Below are positions 27,673 through 36,440 of a stretch of DNA of 64,000 bases, piece by piece. Position 1 is the first letter of the stretch. Each line of letters begins with the position of its first letter. The notes beneath the pieces were generated by a model, which was not told the DNA's origin, made no database searches, and worked only from the letters and a program-made list of their open reading frames with translations. This DNA comes from Bacteriovoracia bacterium (GTDB taxonomy: Bacteria; Bdellovibrionota; Bacteriovoracia; Bacteriovoracales; Bacteriovoracaceae). The DNA lies in assembly GCA_030431635.1 (NCBI GenBank), contig JAUIIL010000008.1, forward strand, positions 1 through 64,000. The letters run 5' to 3'. The translations under genes were made by a program, and so were the position numbers.

Positions 27673-28947
27673 ATGTTGGACTTAAAACTCATTGAGAAGG
27701 AAACAGATAAGGTAAAAGCAAATTTATCTAAAAGAGGTATGGATATTTCAATTATAGATAAAATCCTCTCTCTTAGTATCACAAGAAAGGAATTAACAAC
27801 AAAAGTTGAAGCCGTTAGAGCAGAGCTAAACTCTTGCTCTAAAGAAATTGGAAAACTTAAAAAAAACGGACAAGATGCTTCCGAGATGATGAATAAAGTC
27901 GCTGAACTGAAGAGTTCTAGCGAAAAAAATACGAACGAACTAGAACAAACAAAGCTTCTTCAAGACGATCTTATTTCTACCTTACCTAACCTTGTGTCTG
28001 ATGATGTCCCTGCAGGGAAAACAGAAGAAGAAAATATAGAAGTTTTTCAATGGGGAAAACCAAAGAATTTTGATTTTGAAGTGAAAGACCATCATGATCT
28101 CGGAGAAGAATTAGGGATGTTAGATTTTGACTCAGCTGCCAAGATAACTGGAGCTCGTTTTGTTGTTTACAAGAAAGATTTAGCAAGACTTGAAAGGGCC
28201 CTTTCTAATTTTATGCTCGATTTTCACGCACAAAATGGTTATGAAGAAATTATTCCACCACTCATGGTTCATGAGCGTTCAATGTTTGGGACAGGCCAGC
28301 TTCCTAAATTTGCTGAAGATTCTTTCAAGCTGGAAGGTTTTCCTTGGTACATGATTCCAACATCTGAAGTTCCTCTAACAAATATTATGCGTGAAAATGT
28401 ATGGTCAGATTCTGATTTTCCTAAAAAGTTTTGTGCATTTACTCCTTGTTTTAGAAGTGAAGCGGGTTCTTATGGGCGTGATACCAAGGGGCTGATCAGA
28501 ATGCATCAGTTCAATAAAGTTGAAATGGTCAATATAACCCTTCCAGAGGATTCTGAAAAAGCCCATGAACAAATGGTTCAAAGTGCACGAGGGATTCTTG
28601 AAGCACTCAATCTTCCCTATAGAGGGCTTATTTTATGCGCAGGAGATGCCAGCGCATCTGGTTATAAAACAATTGACCTTGAAGTTTGGCTTCCTTCTCA
28701 AAATACTTATAGAGAGATTTCGTCCGTTTCAAATTGTACTGACTATCAAGCAAGAAGGGCCGGAATTCGCTTTAAAAGAGCTGGTGGTAAGCCCGAGTTT
28801 GCACATACGCTCAATGGTTCAGGATTGGCCGTAGGAAGAACTCTTGTGGCCATACTGGAGAATTATCAACAAAAAGATGGAAGCATTGCGCTACCAGAGG
28901 CGATTAGGCCTTACATGGGTGGACAGGAAATAATTAAAGCTCATTAA
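27673..28947 (+). CDS. serS: Seryl-tRNA synthetase
   Basis: A 424-residue class II synthetase that charges tRNA-Ser. It has the long N-terminal coiled-coil arm (residues about 30-105), motif 2 (FRSEAGSYGRDTKGLIRMHQ) and motif 3 (GSGLAVGRTLVAILENYQ). The TSEVPLTN and EISSVSNCTDYQARR stretches of the serine site are intact. A good ribosome site (AAAGGAATGAG) precedes the ATG. It directly precedes two tRNA-Ser genes, its own substrates. Confidence 0.98.
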   Translation: MLDLKLIEKETDKVKANLSKRGMDISIIDKILSLSITRKELTTKVEAVRAELNSCSKEIGKLKKNGQDASEMMNKVAELKSSSEKNTNELEQTKLLQDDLISTLPNLVSDDVPAGKTEEENIEVFQWGKPKNFDFEVKDHHDLGEELGMLDFDSAAKITGARFVVYKKDLARLERALSNFMLDFHAQNGYEEIIPPLMVHERSMFGTGQLPKFAEDSFKLEGFPWYMIPTSEVPLTNIMRENVWSDSDFPKKFCAFTPCFRSEAGSYGRDTKGLIRMHQFNKVEMVNITLPEDSEKAHEQMVQSARGILEALNLPYRGLILCAGDASASGYKTIDLEVWLPSQNTYREISSVSNCTDYQARRAGIRFKRAGGKPEFAHTLNGSGLAVGRTLVAILENYQQKDGSIALPEAIRPYMGGQEIIKAH

Positions 28948-28951
28948 TTCA

Positions 28952-28980
28952 TTGTCAATTTTCTCAGGAAGCCTTATATT
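28952..28980 (+). promoter_or_regulatory. Promoter of the tRNA-Ser pair
   Basis: TTGTCA (28952-28957) and TATATT (28975-28980) are separated by exactly 17 bp. The predicted start is near 28987, twelve bases before the mature 5' end of tRNA-Ser(UGA). Confidence 0.7.
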
Positions 28981-28998
28981 ACTACAACTTACTTCAAC

Positions 28999-29088
28999 GG
29001 AGGATTGTCCGAGTGGTTGAAGGAGGCAGTTTTGAAAACTGTTGAACGTTTGCGCGTTCCAGGGGTTCGAATCCCTTATCCTCCGCCA
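28999..29088 (+). tRNA. tRNA-Ser (anticodon UGA)
   Basis: A 90-nt class II tRNA. The acceptor GGAGGAT pairs with ATCCTCC, followed by discriminator G and an encoded CCA (29086-29088). The anticodon loop TTTGAAA gives UGA. The long variable arm (GAACGTTTGCGCGTTC) is typical of tRNA-Ser, and the T loop is GGTTCGAATCC. Confidence 0.97.
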
Positions 29089-29108
29089 TTATTTTTTATT
29101 CAGCTAGT

Positions 29109-29198
29109 GGAGATGTGGGTGAGTGGCTGAAACCAGGTCCTTGCTAAGGATCCGAGCCTTCGCGGGCTCCGAGGGTTCGAATCCCTCCGTCTCCGCCA
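29109..29198 (+). tRNA. tRNA-Ser (anticodon GCU)
   Basis: A 90-nt class II tRNA. The acceptor GGAGATG pairs with CGTCTCC, with discriminator G and encoded CCA. The loop TTGCTAA gives anticodon GCU. The variable arm pairs GAGCC with GGCTC. It lies 20 bp after the first tRNA and is probably co-transcribed with it. Its 3' end is the attachment site of the island that follows. Confidence 0.97.
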
Positions 29199-29211
29199 TT
29201 TTTGAACTTTT
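29186..29211 (+). repeat. Left attachment repeat (3' end of tRNA-Ser GCU)
   Basis: Twenty-six bases covering the last 13 nt of the tRNA gene and 13 nt beyond recur at 33920-33945 with two mismatches (29194 C/T and 29200 T/A). Duplication of a tRNA 3' end is the usual mark of site-specific integration. Confidence 0.7.
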
Positions 29212-29302
29212 TTTCCGTTATAGACCGTTGAAATCATTAAATTTTTTAGCAGTTGCAGATTTTTGCGAGCGGTAAAAGGTTCAAAAGTTCGTTAGCTAAA
29301 TA

Positions 29303-31798
29303 TTAGGTTTCAATATCAATGGAGACAGATGTATCAACATGAATTTTATTTTGAACAGAATTATAAATTTCAGTATTAGTCTCTGGTCCTTCTATTGATA
29401 CAATTAGTGAAAATCTAGCATCGTTATTCCAACATTTTTTTTGGGTATATTCTTTCCACCATCCAGTAACAGGATATATTGCAACTTTATTTTTTCCTGC
29501 TAAATCAGCGGCTTTTCCTTCCCAAATGTCAGAGTGGATACTCCCTCTTGTGCGTAACATGGGACCTAGTTTCCAATTAGAGTTATCATCATTACTTAGT
29601 GTAATGTCTTCATCATCTCTTAAAGCGGCGCTAACTCTATGTCTTAGTGAATCTTCTGTTTCATTGGGGCCAAGAGTGGTAAATCTTAAACCAAATGAAG
29701 CATATTGATATTTACTTACTCGTCCTCTGGTAGATGGATTGGGTTCGATAAAATAAGACAATGTAACTTTCATTTTTAAATTAGAGTCTCCTAGTGATTG
29801 GAGAACTTCTACTGGCCACGGTAAATCAAAAAAAACACACTCATTATATTTAGGTTTTGATGATCCATCTTGGAATGGTAAAAATGATCCTTGATGGATT
29901 AATGTAACTTCGTTATCAGCACAAGATATAGCTCTCTCGATGTTTGGAACTCCAAAACCATATTTAGCTAAAAGAGCTTGTGTTTTCTCTCTCTTGGGAG
30001 AAAAAGGAGAGAATTCATTAATCATTTGCTCTGTCCACTCGGCAGAATGAACAATTAAGGCTCTAACTGTTTCTGGCCAATAATTTGGATATAATGAGAA
30101 AATTCTGGCTGCAAAATTTGAAGCTAATCCTGTGGCAGAGCTAGTACCATTCAAATAGTCAAAAACCATATTTGTACGACCATTAGTTGTTAGAACAGAT
30201 AAGGAAGCAGGTTCTTCATATTCAATATTTTGAGAATCTACAGCGCAATTTCCACCTTCAAGAACCACATCTGGTTTAAATGGGACTTTTGATAAATGAG
30301 TCCATGTTAAAGATGTTGTGCTTGATGGAGATAATGAACCTGGAGTTGCCAAGCAATTAAAACTACTAAGGTGTGGCTCATCAATTGTATCTAAACAGGT
30401 GTAGGCACCAACAGTGAGAGCATTCCAAGATTGTGAAGGATCTTGAATTGAGGAAAGTTCATTCTCTGATGGATAGTTTCGAGGATAATTTTCATATCGA
30501 ACATTACCAGAGGATAAGATAAATAGAACCTTTTCTTGTTCATCATTTCCAAATGCTAAAGAATCGATTTTTGAAGACCAAGATGTAGGAATTCCCTTTT
30601 TCGAAGTGGATTCATCAGTGATGGCCATACAAAAAATTTTATTTCTGATTTCTCTTGATGCGATACGGGCTTCATTGATGGCAAGTTCTGTGAGAAATGG
30701 ATAATTTTGAGGTTCATTTCTACCTATTGGGGGTAGTATTTTAAAACTTCCAATTTGATGATTTAGAGTAATACCCTCACCTGTTAGAAGTACTGGGAGA
30801 AGGTCACCGAATTGAGCAAGTCCCACCATAGCTGTTCCGTGAAAGTACCAACGTCGCTCATCAGCCGTGCCCCAACTTGAATCTGCAGTGAGAACATTCT
30901 GTTGGTTAATCTTATTAGATAAAAGCGGGTTACTTTGATGATTGAGTCCTGAGTCAATGACCCATACTTCAGAATTGGGGGCATTAACCCTAATGCGATT
31001 ATTAATATCATCTGCCCATTGATGTTGTTCTGTTAAATCTGATTCTATTATTGGATATGGTGTATCTGCAGCTTTCTTAATCTCACATAGAATACGATTA
31101 AAGTTCAATATTTGTGAAAGACGACTTGGTGTTGTAGTCACTTGAAAGATGCGCCTGTCTAAGAGAGTAATTTTTCCTACAAGAACGTTTATTCCCATCA
31201 TTTGGCAGAAGGAAAGCAAATTTGCTTCCGCGAGGTCTGAATCAAAGATCCAAAGTTCCCAGCAATAACTCTGATTATTATCTGTTGGATACAACTCTAT
31301 ATCACTAGTCCACAAATCCTTTAGTTCAGAAAGCCTCATAGAAGAAATACTATCAACAAAATCAATATTTTTAGGAGCCGTGGTATCACTAGCCTTTTCA
31401 ATTTTATTTTCAAGAGAATTTAAATTTTTCAATGGAAAGGTAAGTGTTGCCTGCTCGCTTCCATCATCATTTTTTTTATAGGAAACAATATTGAAATTTT
31501 TGCTAATTTCTAAGGATTCTAATTTCAGCTGAAAATCTCGATTGTTTATTTGGTCTTTAGGTTCTCCAGTAATCGTTAGATAAATGCCATCAGATTGATA
31601 TTGATTGTTTTGTTTTAGGCTGCTCACTTGCCCTTTTATTGCATTCAATCTACCGAGTATGGTTTGAGCGTGAAATGCAGTATTTCTATCTGGATATTTT
31701 CGAGGTGCTTCTTGAGATATTTTGCGAGGTGGACGAACAAAAGGTTCGGTTGATACATAATTATTCGGTAATGTTATATTCTTATTAGATCTTGGCAT
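29303..31798 (-). CDS. Subtilisin-like (S8) serine protease, IetS-like
   Basis: An 831-residue protein with no signal peptide, so it is probably cytoplasmic. The S8 triad is visible: Asp in VWVIDSGLNHQ (near 280), His in FHGTAMVGLAQ (near 320), and Ser in LNGTSSATGLASNF (near 552). A 250-residue N-terminal region of unknown fold and a 200-residue C-terminal beta-rich region flank the protease. It is encoded 45 bp downstream of a AAA+ ATPase. A cytoplasmic subtilase paired with a AAA+ ATPase is the IetAS arrangement, first described for Agrobacterium Ti-plasmid stability and incompatibility and later listed among anti-phage systems. Function here is inferred from that pairing. Confidence 0.8.
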   Translation of the reverse strand: MPRSNKNITLPNNYVSTEPFVRPPRKISQEAPRKYPDRNTAFHAQTILGRLNAIKGQVSSLKQNNQYQSDGIYLTITGEPKDQINNRDFQLKLESLEISKNFNIVSYKKNDDGSEQATLTFPLKNLNSLENKIEKASDTTAPKNIDFVDSISSMRLSELKDLWTSDIELYPTDNNQSYCWELWIFDSDLAEANLLSFCQMMGINVLVGKITLLDRRIFQVTTTPSRLSQILNFNRILCEIKKAADTPYPIIESDLTEQHQWADDINNRIRVNAPNSEVWVIDSGLNHQSNPLLSNKINQQNVLTADSSWGTADERRWYFHGTAMVGLAQFGDLLPVLLTGEGITLNHQIGSFKILPPIGRNEPQNYPFLTELAINEARIASREIRNKIFCMAITDESTSKKGIPTSWSSKIDSLAFGNDEQEKVLFILSSGNVRYENYPRNYPSENELSSIQDPSQSWNALTVGAYTCLDTIDEPHLSSFNCLATPGSLSPSSTTSLTWTHLSKVPFKPDVVLEGGNCAVDSQNIEYEEPASLSVLTTNGRTNMVFDYLNGTSSATGLASNFAARIFSLYPNYWPETVRALIVHSAEWTEQMINEFSPFSPKREKTQALLAKYGFGVPNIERAISCADNEVTLIHQGSFLPFQDGSSKPKYNECVFFDLPWPVEVLQSLGDSNLKMKVTLSYFIEPNPSTRGRVSKYQYASFGLRFTTLGPNETEDSLRHRVSAALRDDEDITLSNDDNSNWKLGPMLRTRGSIHSDIWEGKAADLAGKNKVAIYPVTGWWKEYTQKKCWNNDARFSLIVSIEGPETNTEIYNSVQNKIHVDTSVSIDIET

Positions 31799-31843
31799 AC
31801 GCCAAAATTATAAACATAAATCGTAATAATATTAACAATAAAC

Positions 31844-32806
31844 TTAGTTTTTATTAAAAAAACCTCTAAGAGAGTCAAGACTAATAAAAAATTTGTCATT
31901 TAATATTATTTCTTTGGAAATTTCATTACACGCTTTAACTATTTCAGAGTGATTAAGTCCTTCTGCTAGAGATGCTAATTTTTTCCAATCAATTTGATCT
32001 TTTGCAAAAGAATAAAGTCTGTCTTTTAAAAGAGCTTCGATGACATTAGCATCTGGATTGTTGTAGTAAATAACCTTATCAAATCGTCTAAAAAGAGCCT
32101 CATCTAATAATTCTGGATGATTAGTTGCCGCAATTATAAGACTGTCAGAGTTTATGTTTTCTAGAAGTTGCAAGAATGTATTTAGAACTCTTCGAATTTC
32201 TCCAACATCATTATCTTTAGTTCTTTTTGCGCCAATGGCATCAAATTCATCGAAAAGATAAATGGCCCTTGTATCTGAAATTTTATTGAAGACTAATTTG
32301 AGTTTTGCAGCAGATTCGCCCATATAGCGTGATAGTAGACCTTCAAACTGAACAGTGAAAAGCGGTAGATTTAATTCACTCGCTAGTATTTTTGAAGTAA
32401 GTGTCTTTCCTGTTCCAGGTGGGCCAATTAATAAAATTTTGCTAATTGGTTTTAGATCAAACTCTTTCAATTTCAATCTTTGCTTCTGTTCAGAAATAAC
32501 TTTACGAAGTGAAGTGTCAATTTCATTAGAAAATACGACATCTCGAAGAGAGACTTCTGGTTTACTCGTATTAAAAAGTGCAGAAAGATCTTTATCTAGA
32601 GAGAGAGATTCAATCTTGGAATCAGTTTGATGATTTTTGATGCTATTTCTGCCCCGATCTATAATTTCTTTCAACTCGGTTGCAAGATTTCCTTGGCCCT
32701 TTTTTGCAGCAGACGCAGCCACCTGTAGTGCCGTAGATATAAAACGCTCTTTATCATCGTTAAAGTATGAGTCTAGTAATGCTTTTAGTTGTTCTTTGTT
32801 TGCCAT
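31844..32806 (-). CDS. AAA+ ATPase, IetA-like
   Basis: A 320-residue AAA+ protein. Walker A is GPPGTGKT (128-135), Walker B YLFDEFDAIGAKR (183-195), sensor 1 AATNHPELL, and the arginine fingers are in FRRFD. The central pore-type segment LLSRYMGESAAKL looks like the FtsH/spastin class of protein-remodelling ATPases. The N-terminal 80 residues are helical and charged. It is upstream of the subtilase on the same strand, as in IetAS pairs, and probably controls or feeds the protease. Confidence 0.85.
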   Translation of the reverse strand: MANKEQLKALLDSYFNDDKERFISTALQVAASAAKKGQGNLATELKEIIDRGRNSIKNHQTDSKIESLSLDKDLSALFNTSKPEVSLRDVVFSNEIDTSLRKVISEQKQRLKLKEFDLKPISKILLIGPPGTGKTLTSKILASELNLPLFTVQFEGLLSRYMGESAAKLKLVFNKISDTRAIYLFDEFDAIGAKRTKDNDVGEIRRVLNTFLQLLENINSDSLIIAATNHPELLDEALFRRFDKVIYYNNPDANVIEALLKDRLYSFAKDQIDWKKLASLAEGLNHSEIVKACNEISKEIILNDKFFISLDSLRGFFNKN

Positions 32807-32808
32807 AA

Positions 32809-32928
32809 TTATTCTTCCAATCCAGACATTACACCTTTGAAGCGTAGTGTCTGGAAAGTATGTTCTAACGTGTCGTCTAATCTTTCCAATAATTCAATAG
32901 TGAGTTTTTTGCTCAGCCACATTTTCAT
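32809..32928 (-). CDS. Possible 39-residue leader peptide upstream of the AAA+ gene
   Basis: A short frame starts at ATG 32928 (MKMWLSKKLTIELLERL...) and stops 2 bp before the ATPase ATG, so the two could be translationally coupled. The peptide is amphipathic and helical. No strong ribosome site precedes it (ACAGAA). It could be a small regulator of the pair or only a chance frame. Confidence 0.35.
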   Translation of the reverse strand: MKMWLSKKLTIELLERLDDTLEHTFQTLRFKGVMSGLEE

Positions 32929-32982
32929 TTCTGTATAAACTATAATATATATTATAATAAGTATGCAATATAATTTATAAAA

Positions 32983-33216
32983 ATGAGCAAAAAGAAACCT
33001 AAAACACATTTGAGATTCAACGAACTACTGGGAGAACATTCAATAGTGACGTTGGCAAAGCATATGGATGTTACATACACAAAGTTGTATCCATACAAAA
33101 AAGAGGGAGCAAATCCAACTCTTAAAGGCCTTGAAGACCTAGCTGATGGATTTGGAAAACTACTTGGAAGAACTGTTCTAATATCAGAATTAATTGATGA
33201 GGAATCGAATAGTTGA
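32983..33216 (+). CDS. Small XRE-like helix-turn-helix protein
   Basis: A 77-residue protein whose middle reads as a helix-turn-helix: SIVTLAKHMDVTYTKLYPYK, then NPTLKGLEDLADGFGKLLG. This is the usual XRE/Cro layout in which the final helix sets when to act. It is divergent from the ATPase gene across a very AT-rich gap (32929-32982). It is well placed to repress that promoter and possibly its own. No clear ribosome site is seen, so it could be leaderless. Confidence 0.65.
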   Translation: MSKKKPKTHLRFNELLGEHSIVTLAKHMDVTYTKLYPYKKEGANPTLKGLEDLADGFGKLLGRTVLISELIDEESNS

Positions 33217-33348
33217 TTTACGGACTGTTTATATGATTATAGTAATTAGACAAATCTCTCTTCCCTAACGCTCTCCTATGTTATTAAGTCTCGAATATAT
33301 AAACACGCCGAAGTAGCGAGCTGTCGAAAGGAAAAGAAACACGACGCC

Positions 33349-33633
33349 CTATTGTTCTCTTTCTGAGTAATCATTAACCTCAGATTCTTTATCTAGCTCA
33401 ACTTCTTCAATCTCAAAGTAAATTTCACCAAAGTGTTGAATATAACCTTCGTATCTCAACTGATCTTCCACTTTCTCAAATGGTTTATCCCACTCAGAAA
33501 TATTATTTTCATTTTCATATACAGCTTGTTTAACCATTTCTTTTATCGCTTGATATTTTTTTGTATAAACACCCTTGATTAGATTCTCAACATCATCACC
33601 ATTAAAGAAAAATTTTAAACTGTAAACTTTCAT
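33349..33633 (-). CDS. Unknown 94-residue acidic protein
   Basis: I do not recognise this gene. A good ribosome site (GAGG, five bases before the ATG) supports it. The product is soluble, rich in Glu, Tyr and Asp (IYFEIEEVELDKESE near the end), with no membrane segment or signal. It is inside the tRNA-linked island, between the HTH gene and the right attachment repeat. Confidence 0.55.
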   Translation of the reverse strand: MKVYSLKFFFNGDDVENLIKGVYTKKYQAIKEMVKQAVYENENNISEWDKPFEKVEDQLRYEGYIQHFGEIYFEIEEVELDKESEVNDYSEREQ

Positions 33634-34104
33634 AACGACCTCACATGAAGCCTGATATGGCTAATTTCGCAAAAGGACACAGTTACTGAAATAATTGATG
33701 GAGAGTATTCGCACTCTTTGTCCTTAAAAGCTGATCGATCCCTTGAGGTCCTTTTCTATATCTAGTTTTCAAAGAGTCGATGCTATCTTTTTATCCATCC
33801 CTTAATCCTCTTGTAATTTTATTGAAATTTATATTGCCATATATTCCTTGTCACTTGTCGTTAGGGCCCAAACCTAATTCTTAGATAAAAATAAACTGTC
33901 GAAATTTAGAGTGTTGGGGTCCGTCTCTGCCATATTTGAACTTTTAAAGAGCGACAAATACCTGTGATTACTCGGCCTTTGATCACTCTTTTGTTGTGAA
34001 TTTTTTACATGGCGGCACATTTAGTATCCAGTTTGTTTCTGAAAATTTGTGTTCAATGCATTTATGAAATAAAAATAGCAAAGAATTTTTGAAAATAAAC
34101 CGCT
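33634..34104. other. Intergenic 470 bp around the right end of the island
   Basis: No gene is supported here. The stretch holds the right attachment repeat (33920-33945) and then about 160 bp of AT-rich DNA upstream of the TIGR02147 regulator. I see no clear sigma70 hexamer pair at a 17 bp spacing. Confidence 0.6.
33920..33945 (+). repeat. Right attachment repeat (copy of tRNA-Ser GCU 3' end)
   Basis: It matches 29186-29211 at 24 of 26 bases, in direct orientation. It includes the tRNA acceptor end and CCA (as GCCA) and the flanking TTTGAACTTTT. It marks the distal edge of the 4.7 kb insertion. Confidence 0.7.
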
Positions 34105-34116
34105 TTGGATTTTATT

Positions 34117-34953
34117 ATGGTCAATACGTATATGTTTCTTGAAACCAGCAAACTTCTCTCAGAAAAGTTTAATGAAAAAAAAATAAATAACGCTTCTTTT
34201 TCTATTCGTGCATGGGCTTCTCAAATGGGGTTAAGTTCTCATGGCGGTTTACAACAAATTTTGGCAGGAAAAAGAACTGTACCCAAGAAGTACATTCCGG
34301 GGATTATCAAATCTCTCGATTTCACCACTGGTGAAGCCATGTACTTTGAAACTCTCATTGACTTTGAGAAAGCCAAAACACCAGAAGAAAAGGATATCTA
34401 CTATAAAAGGTTAAATCATCTAAGACCAAATAGAGAAGAAGTGAAAGTTGTTGAAATTGAAAACTTTAAATATTTTCAAAACCCTCTTCATTCAATAGTA
34501 AGGACAATGCTTGAGAGAAAAGATTTTGAAAATAACCCTGAATGGATTAGAAAAAAAATGAGAATAAAGACAACTAAAAGAGAAATTGAAGAGGTAATTG
34601 AAAGATTAGTTACTCTTGGTTTAATTACTGAAGAAAAAGGGGAACTTAAAAAGGTACACAAACATATAAAGAATAAAATTGATGTTCCTTCAAAGGCCGT
34701 TGAGGAATACCATAAAAAAATGAGCTTAATGGCTTCAGAGGAAATCAAAAATCAAGACATAAATCAAAGAGAATACAATAGCTTTTGTATGAATATGGAA
34801 AAAGAAAAGATAAAAGATGCAAAAAAGAAAATAAGAAACTTCGTGGATGAATTTATTTCTGAGTTTGAAGCTCCAAATAAAAAATCTAATGAAACTTATC
34901 AACTTAATGTTCAATTATTTTCACTAACTAAAGACTTAGGAGGTTTATCATGA
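34117..34953 (+). CDS. TIGR02147-family putative transcriptional regulator
   Basis: A 278-residue protein of the TIGR02147 family, which is abundant in Bdellovibrio-like bacteria and Fibrobacter. It opens with an HTH-like part (FSIRAWASQMGLSSHGGLQQILAGKRTVPKKYI). The family core follows (EAMYFETLIDFEKAKTPEEK), then a winged-helix-like segment (KTTKREIEEVIERLVTLGLITEE). It probably binds DNA; its target is unknown. The start is uncertain: ATG 34117 is used, TTG 34105 is an alternative, and neither has a ribosome site. The stop overlaps the next gene (ATGA), so the two are co-translated. Confidence 0.75.
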   Translation: MVNTYMFLETSKLLSEKFNEKKINNASFSIRAWASQMGLSSHGGLQQILAGKRTVPKKYIPGIIKSLDFTTGEAMYFETLIDFEKAKTPEEKDIYYKRLNHLRPNREEVKVVEIENFKYFQNPLHSIVRTMLERKDFENNPEWIRKKMRIKTTKREIEEVIERLVTLGLITEEKGELKKVHKHIKNKIDVPSKAVEEYHKKMSLMASEEIKNQDINQREYNSFCMNMEKEKIKDAKKKIRNFVDEFISEFEAPNKKSNETYQLNVQLFSLTKDLGGLS

Positions 34954-36440
34954 AACGAACATTTTTAGGGACAATGCTTTTAGCATTGGGGCTTCAGGGA
35001 ATGAGTGGATTTGCTCAAGAGGTTAAAGATGATGATGTGGCCAGACTGCAAGGATTTAACCAAAATGGAGTAACGCGTGGATTACAAGCCCGTGCTGATG
35101 GTGCTGGGAATGGTGGTGGAGCTTGGGCTTGCCGAAACAAAGACCAGCTTCAAACCATCCGTTGGGTTAAGTTTGTAGATCTTTACGAAGCAGAAAAAGA
35201 ATTTCCTCTTCAATTAAAAACCTTTGGCAGCAGAGACTATCAAAAAATTGTTGACGCTCAAAAGGCAAGACTTTTTTCAGTTAATAAAAATCTTTACGAG
35301 AGACTTCGTCCCTACTTTGAAGAAGTGGAAGATAATATTAGAGAAGTTGATGTTGACTTAGAAATTATTGATGATGCTCTTTACCGTGTTTACCCCCCTG
35401 CAAGAGATTGCCTTGGCGGAACTATAAAGTATATTCAGTTAGCAAACTTTACTTATTATGGTGCCGTTTTAATAAATCAACACTTTTTTAACAATGCAAA
35501 GCTCTCTGAGATTGATAAAGCGGGATTGATGTTCCATGAAGCTATTTATGCCTTCTTGAGAGATCGCCATGGAGACACAACCTCAGTAAGAACAAGAGAA
35601 ATCGTAGGTTATATTTTCTCAACCCTTAAAAATAGTGAAATACGAGAAAAGATTGACTTGATTTTAGGTTATACAAGCGGCGGTGTTTTCGGAATGGAAT
35701 TTGCTCCAATTTATGGGGGCTCCTTTACTATGGGATCTCCCAGCATTGAGCCAAATAGAGGTAGCGATGAACAACAAAGACATGTCACGATTACTTATAA
35801 TTATGAAATGATGACTACTGAAGTAACTCAGGCTATGTATTTTGAAATGACTGGTATTAACCCATCAAAATTTAAAAATCAAGAATATTGTCCTCTAAGC
35901 TTTGAAAGTAGAATAAGTCACACGACAGGTAGGGTTGAAACTCTTTGCCCAAATAACCCCGTTGAAAAGGTGTCTTTTAACGATGTTAAAAATTTTATTG
36001 CTTTTCTCAATGCAAAAACAGAAATGAATTATCGTCTTCCTACAGAAGCAGAATGGGAATATGCAGCTAGGGCTGGCTCGCAGTCAACTTACTCGTTTGG
36101 TGATAATGCAACTCTTTTGAGTGAATACGCTATCTATAGTGGAAACTCTGGGAGTAAAACTCATCCAGTTGGAGCAATGAGAAATTATGCCAACAATCCT
36201 AACCATAACGGGATCTATGATATGTATGGCAATGTATGGGAGTGGACACAGGATTGGTATAATGCATGGACATCTGGACGTGTGAATCCTACTGGTCACT
36301 TCACTGGCTCTCTCCGTGTTAAGCGTGGCGGCAGCTATTACGACAATGCGAAGTACTTGCGGTCGGCTTATCGTGGTAGTGACAGACCGTCTAATCAGAA
36401 AAGCAATTTGGGCTTCCGCCTTGTGAGGACATTGTACTAA
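34950..36440 (+). CDS. Secreted protein with C-terminal FGE-sulfatase (SUMF1-like) domain
   Basis: 496 residues with a signal peptide (cleaved after GMSGFAQ, near residue 23). Residues 40-245 form an N-terminal domain beginning GGGAWACR and including HEAIYAFLRDRHGD and SVRTREIVG. I know this pattern from uncharacterised Bdellovibrio-group secreted proteins but cannot assign a function. Residues 250-496 are an FGE-sulfatase/C-type-lectin fold (FTMGSPSIEPNRGSDEQQ, EVTQAMYFEMTG, NYRLPTEAEWEYAARAG, YDMYGNVWEWTQDW, GFRLVR). The catalytic cysteine pair of true formylglycine enzymes is not evident, so a binding role is more likely. Confidence 0.75.
   Translation: MKRTFLGTMLLALGLQGMSGFAQEVKDDDVARLQGFNQNGVTRGLQARADGAGNGGGAWACRNKDQLQTIRWVKFVDLYEAEKEFPLQLKTFGSRDYQKIVDAQKARLFSVNKNLYERLRPYFEEVEDNIREVDVDLEIIDDALYRVYPPARDCLGGTIKYIQLANFTYYGAVLINQHFFNNAKLSEIDKAGLMFHEAIYAFLRDRHGDTTSVRTREIVGYIFSTLKNSEIREKIDLILGYTSGGVFGMEFAPIYGGSFTMGSPSIEPNRGSDEQQRHVTITYNYEMMTTEVTQAMYFEMTGINPSKFKNQEYCPLSFESRISHTTGRVETLCPNNPVEKVSFNDVKNFIAFLNAKTEMNYRLPTEAEWEYAARAGSQSTYSFGDNATLLSEYAIYSGNSGSKTHPVGAMRNYANNPNHNGIYDMYGNVWEWTQDWYNAWTSGRVNPTGHFTGSLRVKRGGSYYDNAKYLRSAYRGSDRPSNQKSNLGFRLVRTLY
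36280..36440 (+). other. Compositionally distinct 3' end of the FGE-fold gene
   Basis: The last 160 bp of the gene look much richer in G and C, and use different codons (GCG, CGG, TCG, TTG), than the AT-rich body of the same gene. They encode RVKRGGSYYDNAKYLRSAYR and the final GFRLVR. This is where diversity-generating retroelements place the variable region in FGE-fold target proteins. No reverse transcriptase or template repeat is in the window, so this is only a flag. Confidence 0.35.

Larger units (their letters stand above)
29199..33945. mobile_element. tRNA-Ser-integrated genomic island carrying an IetAS-like module
   Basis: The 4.7 kb between the tRNA-Ser(GCU) 3' end and the repeated tRNA end at 33920-33945 has the layout of an integrated island. 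It holds a subtilase and an AAA+ ATPase (minus strand), a possible 39-residue leader, a divergent small HTH protein, and one unknown small gene. No integrase or recombinase gene is visible, so it is either a remnant or was moved by an enzyme encoded elsewhere. Confidence 0.65.

Noticed and set aside
34950-36440. FGE-fold protein as an active formylglycine-generating enzyme
   Set aside because: The catalytic cysteines are not evident and there is no sulfatase gene nearby. The fold is widely used for binding.
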